Shown here: positions 1 through 9,754 of the stretch, in pieces
How positions within the stretch are numbered: position 1 is the first letter of the stretch
Layout of the letters: every line of letters begins with the position of its first letter
NCBI GenBank assembly: GCA_030849465.1
Contig: JARVLF010000003.1
Location: forward strand, 434,001-498,000
Length of the DNA: 64,000 bases
Source of the DNA: Moesziomyces globuligerus
Taxonomy: Eukaryota; Basidiomycota; Ustilaginomycetes; Ustilaginales; Ustilaginaceae
Reading direction: 5' to 3'
Translations under genes and position numbers: made by a program
Notes under the pieces: model-generated
Databases searched by the model: none
Told to the model about the DNA's origin: nothing
What the model saw: only the letters and a program-made list of their open reading frames with translations

Positions 1-117
1 TACGAGGCGCTGGGCGGCAACGACGAGTTCATGAACAAGGACTTTGCCGTCGCTTTCAAGGCGCTCCAGGCTGCAGTCGGTCGCGAAGAGTTTAAGCAGG
101 GCCGCGAAAAGGTCTAG
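1..117 (+). CDS. 3' end of an unidentified protein-coding gene (truncated by window edge)
   Basis: Frame 1 is open from the first base to a TAG at 115-117 and gives 38 C-terminal residues (starting YEALGGNDEF, ending EFKQGREKV). Codon use is GC3-rich, as in the other genes here. The peptide is charged and looks helical, with no motif I can assign to a family. The 5' part lies outside the window, so function is unknown. It converges on the minus-strand gene that ends at 434. Confidence 0.6.
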   Translation, partial: YEALGGNDEFMNKDFAVAFKALQAAVGREEFKQGREKV

Positions 118-433
118 TCGTCCCATCAGAGACTATTGCCGGCCCGGAGCTCACGGCGCGAATCTGCCTCCACTTGCGGTTTCGGGTATTCTCATCCGAC
201 CCGGCGTGACTTCCACGCGTGTATTCGAATCCTCTCTTCACAGAATCAACAGCCGCAAAGGCAAAGATGCTGATCAAGAAGCCGGGCCTGTACATGTGGC
301 TCCTGGCGTGATTTGCAATTAGACTAAAGTGGTGGCTGTGTGGTATGTATGCGGACGGTACAAATACAAGCGCGCGCGAGGCGCTACGCTGAACATACGG
401 GTATCATTGGGCAGGACGGACGTGTTCAGACGC
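118..433. other. Intergenic, two convergent 3' ends
   Basis: About 316 bases between the stop of the partial gene and the stop of the next, minus-strand gene. Presumably it holds both 3' UTRs. I see no RNA gene, repeat or credible ORF. Confidence 0.5.
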
Positions 434-1132
434 TCAGAAGCGTCGAAGCGAGAGGCCGGTCTCAGCGGCCTGGTTGAAGTAGGCTTGGAGCTCGCGTTGG
501 CGCTGAAGCTCTTCTTGATGCTCCTCGCGGACGGTGCGCTGGACGAGCGCCTCGTAGTCCGAGACCTTGGTCACTTGGCGCGAGATGGCGGGCGAGGTGT
601 TGGCCGACGAAGCAGCCGAGACCGGGTGGAGCGAGGCGAATCCATGTGAGGTGAAGGACGAGCGGCGCGAGCTTGCTGGAGTGGAGAAGGCGGAGTCCGA
701 GCCAGCGTGGCTGTGGGTATCCTTGCGGCGCTTGTTGAGCGATGTCCTGCGCTTGAACACTTTGAGGAAGTCGAGGTGGAGCGACGAAGACGAGTGCGAC
801 GAGTGAGAAGCGTGCGCAGTCGATGCGTGCGACAAACCAGTGACAGGAGCATCGACCTCGTCCGAGTCCTGAGTCAGGGTCTGGAGCATGGCCTGGCCGT
901 GCACGTCAGCTCGACGCTGCGAGGGAGAGCGCGAAGCAGCGTGGTGACGAGCGTGCGGGGAGGAGCTGGCATCATGGTGGTGGTGGTATGTGGAGCCCGC
1001 GTGTGGGGTAGGCAGGAGGAAGACGGGCGAGAGCGATGATGAGGCGGCGGCGCCGAGGACGGGCGACGAGGGCGCAGACGAGCGCACCTCCTCTTCGTAG
1101 AGATCGCTGAAGGTAAGGTACTGATATGGCAT
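434..1132 (-). CDS. Serine-rich low-complexity protein of unknown function
   Basis: A 232-residue protein starting MPYQYLTFSDLYEEEV. Opening the frame slightly earlier would need a TTG, so the ATG at 1132 is used. It is rich in Ser, His and Ala, with a basic patch (KVFKRRTSLNKRRK) near residue 125 and a C-terminal charged, helix-prone stretch with EEHQEELQRQRELQAYF. There is no signal peptide or membrane segment. Several S/T-P and R-x-x-S sites suggest a phosphorylated regulatory or cytoskeletal protein, but that is inference; I recognise no family. A TATA box lies about 70 bp upstream. GC3 bias and the long open frame support it as a real gene. Confidence 0.6.
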   Translation of the reverse strand: MPYQYLTFSDLYEEEVRSSAPSSPVLGAAASSSLSPVFLLPTPHAGSTYHHHHDASSSPHARHHAASRSPSQRRADVHGQAMLQTLTQDSDEVDAPVTGLSHASTAHASHSSHSSSSLHLDFLKVFKRRTSLNKRRKDTHSHAGSDSAFSTPASSRRSSFTSHGFASLHPVSAASSANTSPAISRQVTKVSDYEALVQRTVREEHQEELQRQRELQAYFNQAAETGLSLRRF

Positions 1133-1202
1133 GGTGCTGGACAAATGTAGCTCGGAGAAGGCTGTATGGTAGGTGGACCAAATCGTAGAGGTGTGGGGAA
1201 GA

Positions 1203-1209
1203 TTATATA
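1203..1209 (-). promoter_or_regulatory. TATA box of the serine-rich gene
   Basis: TATATAA on the minus strand, about 70 bp before the ATG at 1132. Confidence 0.5.
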
Positions 1210-2994
1210 GGCGCCAAGGAGGCGAGGTAAAGTAGGGCGTGGCGGTGGTGGAGGTGGACTAGCAAGGTTGCCGCTGCGCAGGGTCTATGAATGACGTTGT
1301 GGGGTAGTTGGGTAGGTATGCTGAGCAGTTGTGAGCGACGACAAGGCGCTTTCTGAGGAATGTGTGTGTAGGGAGAGAGAGAGAGAAAGGCGAAGGCGAG
1401 TCATGGGATGAGGAGATACGCGATGCTGAGTCGGCACCAATCGAGGTCCGTGGCGGATGATGTGATAGCCGTGCGTGACGTGCCGGAAGAGAAAAAAAAA
1501 GCGGTTGAATGGATTCCTCCGGCCCTTACCCCCGAAGGGGCTTCCGAAGGAGATCAACACCGCACAGGGTCTCTCTCTCTCTCTGCGTCCTCTGGCTCTC
1601 TTCTTTGAGCACCGGGAATCGAAGCTGCAAAAACCCGAAAGGTGAAAGGTCGCGTTTGTCGAAATTCGCTGCTTGTCAGGCTGGATGACTCTTTGTCAGA
1701 CCCCTTTGACTCGACGCATCTCCGTAGGACGCGTTGGCCGGGCCTGCAAAGCGCGGATCGCCTCGGCTCGCCACACCCCCTTGTCCTCGCACCCCTTGCG
1801 CTTGCTGCCGGCCAACCCCCCGAGATCGCGCCCGATGCCCGCTCCGGATATAGTGGCCCATCACTGCCGGGCCCACAAAATGACGACAAAATCCCGAATG
1901 GCGTGGACCACTCGTCCCGCTCTGCACGCCATGTCCCGGCTTCCACTTATTTCCAATCTCCGTGGAAGTGTAGTGATTGCAACACCACGTCGGACGGCCT
2001 GCCACGGGACGCGAACAAACAAGCGTCAGTCAGATGACAACAAGGCAATGGTCCGAATGGACTTCTCAGATCGATTCGGGGTGGATCGATCAACATATCG
2101 ATGCGGCGTTGGCGGTCAGGGCAGAACGTGCCATGCATGTCGGCGTTTTACGAAACTTTGCCTTCATCCCTGCAGCCTCAGCATTACAGGCCACACTCGC
2201 GTCCGCTTGAACCGTTCTTTTCCGATGTTCGGAGGAAATCGCGATGATCACAAAAGGCTAGGTCTAACATCTTGCATCGAAGTTATGCGCCACTCCGGCA
2301 ATCGAACGCAACTAACCGCCGGTACGTTTCGGTCCTTAGGACGCGTCTACGGCCGAAGGATCGCAAGGGTGCAAGCGAGGTGACCCTCAACCGGCTCACG
2401 GCTCGTTTTTGCTCCCGTGGACCGGAGCTTCCGACGCTCTCGCATGTCAACCTGGAGGGACATCTTCCGGAAGTCGAAGGGAATTGGTGGCGACCAAGTA
2501 AGTGCTTGTGACGATAGGACTGAGGCACGGATGTCCGTGGAGCGTCGGGGGCTTTCAGCTTGGACGCAGGGTCGAAAATGGCTTGAATTGACTTGTTAGA
2601 CCTACTGAGACCCGATTCCATCGGCACCTAGAATCAATCGGGGAGACAGATGTCGAGGGTGAAGCTCTGGTCGAGGCAGGTCTGCAACCTGGTGGGATGT
2701 TCATCCTCACTCGTCTCTTGCAAAGGCCCAACGGTGCGATGCCCCAAGTCTGTCACCGCTCTTCATGATACCGCATGCTCTCTCGGCAGTCAGACGTTCG
2801 GAGCAGGCGCTGCTAGCATATGGCGTTGTGCCGACTGCGCGAGTCGGGTGATCGAGGGACAGAACCAATGCCAAGCTCTCGTCCCAGAAAGACTGCGATT
2901 CGAGTTTTGCGCAAGGACCAATCAGCGAACAAGCAGATGAGAGCCGAGAGATGCGGCATACATTCTCCTCGGCTCAGCATCGCGCTTCTGTGGC

Positions 2995-3338
2995 TTATCT
3001 GATTAGTGCATCCGGCACGGTCTAGCTAGAGCTCTGCCTCAAGCGTCTCATTCCTGACCGCCAGACTGCCCTTCAAACGAGGCTCAGTCTCGTGACTCAT
3101 GCCAGCCAACGCACTCGAAGTGAAAGCGAGGTGAACGAGGACAGTTTTGCGGCCCGCTAGCCAAGTCATTCCGCCAGCTCACATCCAATCAGATCGCTTG
3201 AATGCACCATCGGCTCTGCACGGCCTCTCGTTCGCTCTCGCACGCAGAAGCGCTGCCAGCGAAGGAAAATCGGCAGCGGAAAAGCAGGCAGACCGACTGG
3301 GAGTGTCGTTCACGCAACGGTAGGCTCTAATCTGATAA
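2995..3338. promoter_or_regulatory. GATA-factor-type motifs upstream of the HapX-like gene
   Basis: TTATCT at 2995-3000 (AGATAA on the minus strand) and TGATAA at 3333-3338 fit the HGATAR consensus bound by fungal iron-responsive GATA repressors (Urbs1/SreA/Sre1 family). Such repressors are known to control hapX in several fungi. Single six-base motifs occur often by chance, so the functional call is tentative. Confidence 0.3.
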
Positions 3339-3699
3339 CGAAAATCAGCACCTCGCAGACCCTCACGGATTCAACGGCTCTAAACCAGTCAGTCTGCTCG
3401 AGCCGAAATTCAAGCCAGACTGTGACCGCAGGGCTCAGCCGCAGCCCCGCCTTTGCACCTTGGCCGTCTCCATCTAGGATCCACTCACACCACCACCCGC
3501 CACTTGGACCATCTTTCATCGCCACGTCTTCGGCCCTCTTTCCTCATCACTCTCCTCTTCTCCGCACCGCATCCACATGCATGCTTAGGATCATTGCGAC
3601 TTGACGTCGTAGGAGCGTCTGCGTGCGGAGCCAATCCAACCTCGCTTTCAGTCTCGCTTCTGCGCAACCCAGTAACTCTTCCAGCTGCTCTTCGTCAAT

Positions 3700-6027
3700 A
3701 TGTCTTCGGCCTATACCGTACCGCTTCTCCCCTCCCGGGCGCCTTCGTCCTCGTCAATCGCGGCACAAAGAGGCATCGCCCCACGTCCGGCTGCGTCATC
3801 CTTATCTGTTGCTCCATCCATCAGGCCTGCACAGCCCAAACCGGCTCCTCTGGCGCCCGCTCCCGCGGCTCAAGCGTCTAAAGCTGCAGCTTCTCCTGTC
3901 GAGGTCTCATCGCAGGCATCAGACAAGCGCAAACCAAAATCGCAGGGCCCGAGTCTGACCGCTGCCCCCCTTGCACCCGCTGCCTCGGCTGCTCCACCGG
4001 CACCTGCAGTCAAAAAGGACAGCAGCACTGCCCTGGTGCAACCGTCCAAAGAATGGGTCCTTCCTGCGCGTGCCAAGCCTGGCCGTAAGCCCTCCGAGAC
4101 GGAACCCCTCACAAAGCGCAAGGCTCAAAATCGTGCTTCCCAACGTGCCTTCCGCGAGCGCAAGCAGTCCTACCTGACCGACCTTGAAGCCAAAGTCGCC
4201 GCCTACGAGGCAGCCGAAATCGATCGCAGCGTAGAGATCCAGAAGGTCGCCCAGAAGCTCAGTGCCGAGAATGACGCTCTCAAGAAGGAGCTCGCAATCT
4301 GGAGGGACAAATATACCCAGTTGGAGAAGCTTCTAGTACAGGTCCGTACTACCGGAAGATTCCCCAATGTCGTGCCTAGCGTCAAGTCCGGCCCAGGATG
4401 TAAGGCTCCCGCTCACGAAAAGTCAGCTGTGCTTCCCAAACGAGGCGTTCTCGTCGCACCGGGAACGAAGCAGATCAAAGACAAAGAACGCAGTGCAGCT
4501 GGAGTGCGATTCGCCGATACCACACCAATCAAGGAAGTGGCCATCTCTGTCCCACCGCCTGCCGACCCATCGGCTGCATCCGTTCCGTTGCGACGAAGGT
4601 CATCCACTGCCTCTTCTTCGTCAGCTCCGCTTCACATCGTTCCTCAATCCTTCAACCCTTCCCTCGACGCTTCTCTCGCCGAGTCTTCCGCATCCGAACC
4701 TGTCTCCGTTCAGACCGAGAAGTTCGAGGTGGCCGGATCAGCGCCTCTGCCCAAGGGCGTCAAGCCGCCGCTCTGGTCCTTCGAACAACCCAAGGGATCA
4801 TCGGACCCAGCATTCACCAACAGCCACGACAGCAAGACGGAGAAGAGCACCTCTCTTTCTTCGCCCTCGTTGCTGCCGTCCGGCACTCATCTTTCAGTCG
4901 ACGGAGGGTGCGGCTTCTGTACCGAGGCCTCGCCATGTGTTTGTGCAGACGATTTCCTAGATCTTCCTGCCCAGCCACAGCCCTCACACATCGCATTGCC
5001 CAGCGAGGTCCCCTTGGCGGTTCCCTTGCGCAAGCGACAGAGCTCTTCGGCCACCTCTCCCAACGCCACAGAAACAGCGCGAAGGATGAGCATCGGCTCG
5101 CTCACCCACGCCACCGATTTCAACTTGGACCAGCGCAAGCGTGGCTCGAACAAGCTGTGGTACACCGTCAGTCACACCGAATCAACTTCCACCGCTTCCA
5201 CAACAGGAAGCGCCTCGGTTCCACTCAACTTCCGTCGATCACCATCCAAGGCGAAGAGTGGCAAGAAGCTGTGGTCACTGACGCCGGCCGATGAACCGGT
5301 CTGCACAGGCGATCCGAAGACATGCGGAGCCTGCCAGACCGACCCGGCTCTGGCTGCTTTCTGCGAAGCCGTCACGACCGCCACTGCCGAGCCCTCATCG
5401 TCGACCTTCGTCTCGGCAAGCAGCGGCATCGCTGGATCACCAACCCGCCCTGGCATGCAGCGCTCCGGCACCACTGGGCGACTCGCTCCTTCCTCGGTCT
5501 ATTCTACGCCGTCGGCCCTATCGAATGGCGAGACCATTCCCTCGGCGTGGCGTCAGATCCGCTCGCATCCGCGCTTTGCTCAGTGGCAGGGCGGACTGGA
5601 TCTGCTCGCCGAGGTCGTCAGCAAGCGAAGCGGAAACGTTCACTCGCCCATCCTGTCCAAGCGGACACGCGAGGATTCGGTCGAATTCGAACCGCCACGT
5701 GCGGCCACAGCGACGACCTCGGTAGCAACAAGCAACGACCGTGCTACCACCAAGCCACTGCTTTTCCACACGGCATCCGATACCACCATCCACACACCGT
5801 CTCTCGTGAAGAGGGAGCAGCGGGGCGAGATCGAAGAGAGCAGGGACGCCAAGAGGAGAAGAATCGTGGTGGACAGAGAGGCGGTTCAAGAGGCGCTTGC
5901 GCTCCTCGACGCCGGCACTGCCGCCCAGCCTCGTATCGGCCCAACCGGACTGGGCATCACCTCCGCTACGCCAAAGGACGAGCCCTGTCCCTGTCCCTGG
6001 AGGCCAGGAGACAAGCACTCACCATGA
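3700..6027 (+). CDS. hapX: HapX-like bZIP iron-response regulator
   Basis: A 775-residue bZIP protein. Residues about 117-131 read KEWVLPARAKPGRKP, the Hap4/HapX signature for binding the CCAAT-binding complex. It is followed by a Yap/Pap1-type basic region (KRKAQNRASQRAFRERK, 139-155) and a coiled coil to about 212. Two cysteine clusters follow: C404, C407, C413, C415 (GCGFCTEASPCVC) and C535, C542, C545, C555. CGFC-type clusters are the iron/Fe-S-sensing elements of HapX. In other fungi HapX with the CCAAT complex represses iron-consuming genes under iron starvation and activates them in iron excess. The rest is Ser/Pro-rich and disordered. The ATG at 3700 is the first of a single long exon. 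A Yap-type regulator is the alternative, but the CCAAT-complex motif and CGFC cluster favour HapX. Confidence 0.88.
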   Translation: MSSAYTVPLLPSRAPSSSSIAAQRGIAPRPAASSLSVAPSIRPAQPKPAPLAPAPAAQASKAAASPVEVSSQASDKRKPKSQGPSLTAAPLAPAASAAPPAPAVKKDSSTALVQPSKEWVLPARAKPGRKPSETEPLTKRKAQNRASQRAFRERKQSYLTDLEAKVAAYEAAEIDRSVEIQKVAQKLSAENDALKKELAIWRDKYTQLEKLLVQVRTTGRFPNVVPSVKSGPGCKAPAHEKSAVLPKRGVLVAPGTKQIKDKERSAAGVRFADTTPIKEVAISVPPPADPSAASVPLRRRSSTASSSSAPLHIVPQSFNPSLDASLAESSASEPVSVQTEKFEVAGSAPLPKGVKPPLWSFEQPKGSSDPAFTNSHDSKTEKSTSLSSPSLLPSGTHLSVDGGCGFCTEASPCVCADDFLDLPAQPQPSHIALPSEVPLAVPLRKRQSSSATSPNATETARRMSIGSLTHATDFNLDQRKRGSNKLWYTVSHTESTSTASTTGSASVPLNFRRSPSKAKSGKKLWSLTPADEPVCTGDPKTCGACQTDPALAAFCEAVTTATAEPSSSTFVSASSGIAGSPTRPGMQRSGTTGRLAPSSVYSTPSALSNGETIPSAWRQIRSHPRFAQWQGGLDLLAEVVSKRSGNVHSPILSKRTREDSVEFEPPRAATATTSVATSNDRATTKPLLFHTASDTTIHTPSLVKREQRGEIEESRDAKRRRIVVDREAVQEALALLDAGTAAQPRIGPTGLGITSATPKDEPCPCPWRPGDKHSP

Positions 6028-6224
6028 CTCGATCTGCTTCGTCCGGTCTCATTTCGTCTCATCCGTATCTTCGCATTGTCATTGTGAACGTGATTATTTT
6101 GTCTCAATCTCTTCAAATGTGAAGCAATCGGACTAGAAACGGGGTGAGATACTACTTGGGACGGAACATCTTGAGCAGGGGCAGGAGTGACACTGTTTCG
6201 ACGTGGTGCCTTCAGGACGAACCT

Positions 6225-6854
6225 TCACTCCGAGGGGGCATTGAACTTCACCCTGTTGCCGGCTTCGGCGGACGCATCAGTGGCATCCGAGGCCCGTCTG
6301 GTTTGGCTTTTACGGATCACCTCCAGACGAACTTCGAGATCCATGCCGCGCGGAGTTCGGGCCGGGCCGGCTTGCTTCCACACAGGCGTGCGTGGGCTCG
6401 AGACTCGATCCGTTCCGAGGCTGGAAAGCTTGTTCTGCTTGGCTTGCTTGACCTTGCGACTTGTTTCCACCCAGAGTGCAGCCACGCTCCTCTCCTGTGC
6501 CGAGGTGCGCGGAGGCTCGTCAGGCCCAAGTCGGACATAGGAAGACGTGCGCGGAGTGTGTGGAACGAGAGCGTCCTCATCTGGAATCTTAAAGTTTCGA
6601 CTGTGGCGTGGAACAGTCGTGGCGTCCGACCGGCTTTGCGACCGGAGCCGGTCAGCCATCTTGCTCCGCAGCAGGAAGGAGCGCACACCCGCTACGAATC
6701 TCCGCCATCCTCTGTGCTGCGCCGGCTCAATATGGCGCAAAGGCGATAGTAAGACAGCCTCTCTGGCAATGCCCTCCGCCGCTGGAGGAAGTCCGGCAGC
6801 TGCGGAAAGCAAAACCGCCAGAACAAGAATGGCGTTAGCCAGCGTGACTCGCAT
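6225..6854 (-). CDS. Small secreted protein, effector candidate (209 aa)
   Basis: Starts MRVTLANAILVLAVLLSAAAG, a clean signal peptide with likely cleavage near residue 21. The mature chain is basic, has no cysteine, and carries several S/T-P sites and Arg/Lys-rich stretches (GWRRFVAGVRSFLLRSK). No known domain is seen. Size, signal peptide and position in a transposon-bearing, gene-sparse stretch with three similar genes fit a smut secreted effector, but nothing in the sequence proves a host role. A TATA box lies about 72 bp upstream. Confidence 0.6.
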   Translation of the reverse strand: MRVTLANAILVLAVLLSAAAGLPPAAEGIAREAVLLSPLRHIEPAQHRGWRRFVAGVRSFLLRSKMADRLRSQSRSDATTVPRHSRNFKIPDEDALVPHTPRTSSYVRLGPDEPPRTSAQERSVAALWVETSRKVKQAKQNKLSSLGTDRVSSPRTPVWKQAGPARTPRGMDLEVRLEVIRKSQTRRASDATDASAEAGNRVKFNAPSE

Positions 6855-7580
6855 CTCGACTTGCAGAAAGGTGACGGAGGAGGAAGCTTCGTTAGGAAGC
6901 TCAACCCATTCTGATCACGAGGCGGTTTATAGCTATTTTTTCGGCGTATAGCCTCCTGCTGCCCCTCATGTATGTACAGAACCTGCGACAGTGGCGACCT
7001 CAGCCATGTCTAACCCACGCTCGGAGGTTGTCACGAACACAGGGGGGTACGAGCTTCGACAGCCGCACCCACATGAATGTGGTGGATCCTCTGCATCCCT
7101 CAGCATCAGACTACATCTTTCTGCAGGACATGAGCAAAAGGACCCGTCACATCGCATAGCAAGTCACACGGGCAACTCCGGGTTGTCCACTTCGTCGGAA
7201 AGTTGCTATGATACAGCCTCATCAGCTCCGTTCACAACAATGTGCGTGATATGAAGAACACACACTGAATGTTCGGGAATTCGTACCGCGGCTCGGATAC
7301 TGCTGTCAAATTATGAAATCGAGGGCTGATGTCATGATCCTGCGCTATAGCCCCGTAGACTGTCACAGACCGGTATGTAAATGGAAAAGAAAGAGACTGA
7401 AGGTCTTGTGCGAAGACAAGAGGGTGAAGGGACGAGGCTACAGTATGAACCGCAGATTTCGAGTCCAAAGGTGCTTGTTGACATCCAAGAGCCCTGCACC
7501 GTTCCCTTGCTTGATCAAGGAACATTGATCGAAGCATAAGAGATCTGCGGCAGCGCGACTGCTCGACTTGAGGAGCATGA
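6855..7580. other. Intergenic in the secreted-protein island
   Basis: Promoter of the 209-aa gene and the region downstream of the 113-aa gene. A 174-codon minus frame reaching 7756 overlaps the 113-aa secreted gene in another frame, and I judge it spurious. No other feature is seen. Confidence 0.4.
6926..6931 (-). promoter_or_regulatory. TATA box of the 209-aa secreted protein
   Basis: TATAAA on the minus strand, 72 bp before the ATG at 6854. Confidence 0.5.
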
Positions 7581-7922
7581 CTACTGCCGAGCTCGTGTGT
7601 TGCGTCCAGTCGACTCTTGCTCTTGTTCGCGCGATCGTTTGATCGAGAGCTCGTCCCAGTATCGTTGTGCTCTTTCGGCATCGCCAGTGCTATAGCGAGG
7701 AGCCAGTGGGGCCTCGTCGTATTCCTGCGCAGGGCGTCGAAGCGACTTAACCTCAAGGTTTGAGAGGCTGTTGGTGATGTCCGAGAGCGCGTCCGTCTCG
7801 ACTCCGGCTCCTTCTCTGATGAGATTCCCGAAGTTGTCGCCGAGCGGAGTCGGTGCTGCCGTCGCAGCCGAGAACAGACCGGCTACGATAGCCGGCAACA
7901 TTGAGAGTCCGAATGCCTTCAT
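7581..7922 (-). CDS. Small secreted protein, effector candidate (113 aa)
   Basis: Starts MKAFGLSMLPAIVAGLFSAA, a signal peptide with likely cleavage after ATA before APTP (about residue 22). The mature chain of roughly 90 residues is acidic to neutral, has no cysteine, and contains a dibasic site (SIKRS) that a Kex2-type protease could cut. No domain is recognised. It is in the same orientation as the neighbouring 209-aa secreted gene. An AT-rich GATAAAA about 65 bp upstream may serve as the TATA element. Confidence 0.6.
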   Translation of the reverse strand: MKAFGLSMLPAIVAGLFSAATAAPTPLGDNFGNLIREGAGVETDALSDITNSLSNLEVKSLRRPAQEYDEAPLAPRYSTGDAERAQRYWDELSIKRSREQEQESTGRNTRARQ

Positions 7923-8353
7923 GCTGATGATCGTCGGGCTTGTGGCAACTGAATGGGAAGACCGCTAGGGATGTTTCTGTAGGCCTTTTATCATTCCTCC
8001 CTCACGCCTTCGAAGAATGCTGAGTCGCAGAGGCATTCGTCTTGACGTCGGGAGAACGGGAACTATGTCTGACCCAACAAGCGACAGGACCGCAATGTTC
8101 TCTTCACAATCGTTCCAATCGAACGTCAGAAATTCCTCCGAAGCCCACGAAACGAGGCGGATGTGCATTCACAGGCGTGCGAAAACCCACTACATCTCAT
8201 CTGTATGCTCTCAGCCAGCTTGCATCATGCAAAGATGCCGTGCTTGCCTAGTCACATCCGATATTTAGGACCTGCATTGATGAGGTCCATCTGTGCACAG
8301 CACTGTGACGAGGCACGAAGACAAAGACCTAATGACGTGGAAGTGCCGATTAC
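7923..8353. other. Intergenic up to the transposon
   Basis: Promoter of the 113-aa secreted gene plus about 350 bases with no credible gene. It ends at the TA target site (8352-8353) of the Tc1/mariner element. In the minus direction it should continue the gene copy interrupted by the transposon, but I see no clear homology to the other copy here. Confidence 0.4.
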
Positions 8354-8468
8354 CCTCTTTGTCGATCGTATTCGTCGTTGCACTAGGTCTTATTGGCAGC
8401 TTCATATCAGAGACTTGCATTGCACTCAATCAACTTCGTTTCTGCACTAGATCAAGTTCGTCTTCATT
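8354..8468 (+). repeat. Left terminal inverted repeat of the Tc1/mariner element
   Basis: Matches the reverse complement of 9640-9754. The outer 45 bases are identical, the middle 23 diverge, and the inner part with two tandem TGCACT-containing units is again nearly identical. Confidence 0.92.
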
Positions 8469-8483
8469 TGAGTGTGGTGTGGG

Positions 8484-9578
8484 CTAAGCCAGGACGTGAA
8501 GATTGGCAAGATCATCAAGCAACTGTCCAGCAAGGTCCTCGTCGCCTTCAGCCATGTTGTAATGGTACTCGCGACCAAGCACCTCTCCATTGATGGCTCG
8601 AAGCAGGTTCCTGTTGACCTCGCGGATCCAACCCATCACATGAGCAGGCGTGACTGTGTTGGCGCTGTTTCTGATCGCTTGGAGAAGGCTTGTGGCATTC
8701 TTGTACTCCTCCTTCGACATGCGAGGCTTGATGTGAGCAAAATGCCATTCTGCAGCATTCAGGAAGGGCGAGTATGGAGGTAGAAAGACCTGCTGATGGG
8801 GTGAATCATGGAATGTGTTGCGGACAAGCTGAGTCTTGTGAATGCTGGCATTATCCATGATGACGCGGCGGCGATGCTGAAGCTTTGGGAAGAGCTTCTC
8901 CTTGAGGAACCATGCAAAGAGCTCGTTGTTTGTTGAGCCCTGGTAGGCGAAGTCGGCAATAAGACCTTCAGGTCCAATAGCAGCGATGTAGGAGATGTTT
9001 TGGCCTTTTGCTGATGCTACTTTCTTGATTGCTCGCATACCAACCTTTGCTCGACCATAAGTGATATGAGTGTGCAGATTGAAGCCAGTTTCATCGACAT
9101 AGACAGCATTCAACATGGAGGCGCCGCTGTCAAAGAAGCTCTGGCACCACTCCTTTCGAGCCTTGATCCTCTCAGGCTTGTTGTAGTCGGCAGGCTCAAC
9201 CTTGAGAACCTTCAAAGTGTAGTGAAGCTTATCATTGATTGCCCTGTTGATTGCACTCATCGATGGCGGTAGCTCGAACTGAAAAGCTTGCTGTATCTTG
9301 CTGTGGATGTCAGAGACTCGCAGATCAGCCTTCTCGTCCAGCTCTGCTGCTATCCAGTTGAGATGCTCTTCATTGAGAACTGCACGATGATTGCCCCCCT
9401 GTCTTTCGGGCTCAATGCGCCCAGTTGCCTTGTATCGCTTCAGAATGGTCCTGGCCGTGGTTGGAGGCACCATCAGGCGGCGAGCAGCTTCAGTGACAGA
9501 AAGGTCCTGCTCGTGAACAGCCTTCACAAGCTTTTCTCGGGTCTCAAGGGAAACAACTTTGCCCCGCTTTGATGGCAT
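8484..9578 (-). CDS. Tc1/mariner DD34E transposase
   Basis: A 364-residue transposase starting MPSKRGKVVSLETREK; upstream codons in frame begin at GTG inside the element and are not used. Residues about 8-60 form a helix-turn-helix DNA-binding region (LSVTEAARRL, PPTTARTILKRY). The catalytic DDE_3 domain has D162 (YVDETGFN), D242 (IMDNASIH) and E277 (PPYSPFLNAAEWH). The last two are separated by 34 residues, the DD34E spacing of Tc1-type enzymes. All catalytic residues are present and there is no frameshift. It cuts and pastes the element at TA sites. Confidence 0.93.
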   Translation of the reverse strand: MPSKRGKVVSLETREKLVKAVHEQDLSVTEAARRLMVPPTTARTILKRYKATGRIEPERQGGNHRAVLNEEHLNWIAAELDEKADLRVSDIHSKIQQAFQFELPPSMSAINRAINDKLHYTLKVLKVEPADYNKPERIKARKEWCQSFFDSGASMLNAVYVDETGFNLHTHITYGRAKVGMRAIKKVASAKGQNISYIAAIGPEGLIADFAYQGSTNNELFAWFLKEKLFPKLQHRRRVIMDNASIHKTQLVRNTFHDSPHQQVFLPPYSPFLNAAEWHFAHIKPRMSKEEYKNATSLLQAIRNSANTVTPAHVMGWIREVNRNLLRAINGEVLGREYHYNMAEGDEDLAGQLLDDLANLHVLA

Positions 9579-9639
9579 GATGGCAACGAGGATGATGGTG
9601 GTAATGCAGATGATGCACAGGCGCACAGGCTAGATGTTC

Positions 9640-9754
9640 ATGAAGACGAACTTGATTGAGTGCAGAAACGAAGTTGATTGAGTGCATTCATGGTCCCACA
9701 TATGAGGTCGCCAATAAGACCTAGTGCAACGACGAATACGATCGACAAAGAGGG
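9640..9754 (-). repeat. Right terminal inverted repeat of the Tc1/mariner element
   Basis: Partner of 8354-8468, ending AGAGGG and then the TA target site at 9755-9756. Confidence 0.92.

Larger units (their letters stand above)
1133..3699. other. Long (2.6 kb) divergent intergenic region upstream of the HapX-like gene
   Basis: No credible gene is seen on either strand; the short ORFs lack GC3 bias and family motifs. It contains GA/CT microsatellites (about 1371-1386 and 1568-1584), several CCAAT boxes (2918, 3185, 3631), two GATA-type motifs (listed separately) and a TTGACGTCG site at 3601. The size and motif content suit the promoter of a regulated transcription factor. This is inference. 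Confidence 0.45.
8354..9754 (-). mobile_element. Intact Tc1/mariner-superfamily DNA transposon (1401 bp)
   Basis: Bounded by terminal inverted repeats of about 115 bp (8354-8468 and 9640-9754) that begin CCCTCTTTGTCGATCG; the outermost 45 bases are identical. A TA dinucleotide sits directly outside both ends (8352-8353 and 9755-9756), the target duplication of this superfamily. One uninterrupted transposase gene lies between the repeats. Inside each inverted repeat is a direct duplication of a roughly 20-bp unit (TGCACTCAATCAACTTCG, then a near copy), a plausible pair of transposase-binding sites. Identical outer ends and an open transposase indicate a young, possibly active copy. Confidence 0.92.

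Noticed and set aside
2250..2350. tRNA-like GTTCGATTG sequence on the minus strand, and similar TTCGAATCC text near 215
   Set aside because: No foldable acceptor, D or anticodon arms around either. No tRNA could be built anywhere in the window by eye.
9579..9626. N-terminal extension of the transposase (MRLCIICITTIILVAI)
   Set aside because: It would start at GTG. The ATG at 9578 gives the usual Tc1-type N-terminus.
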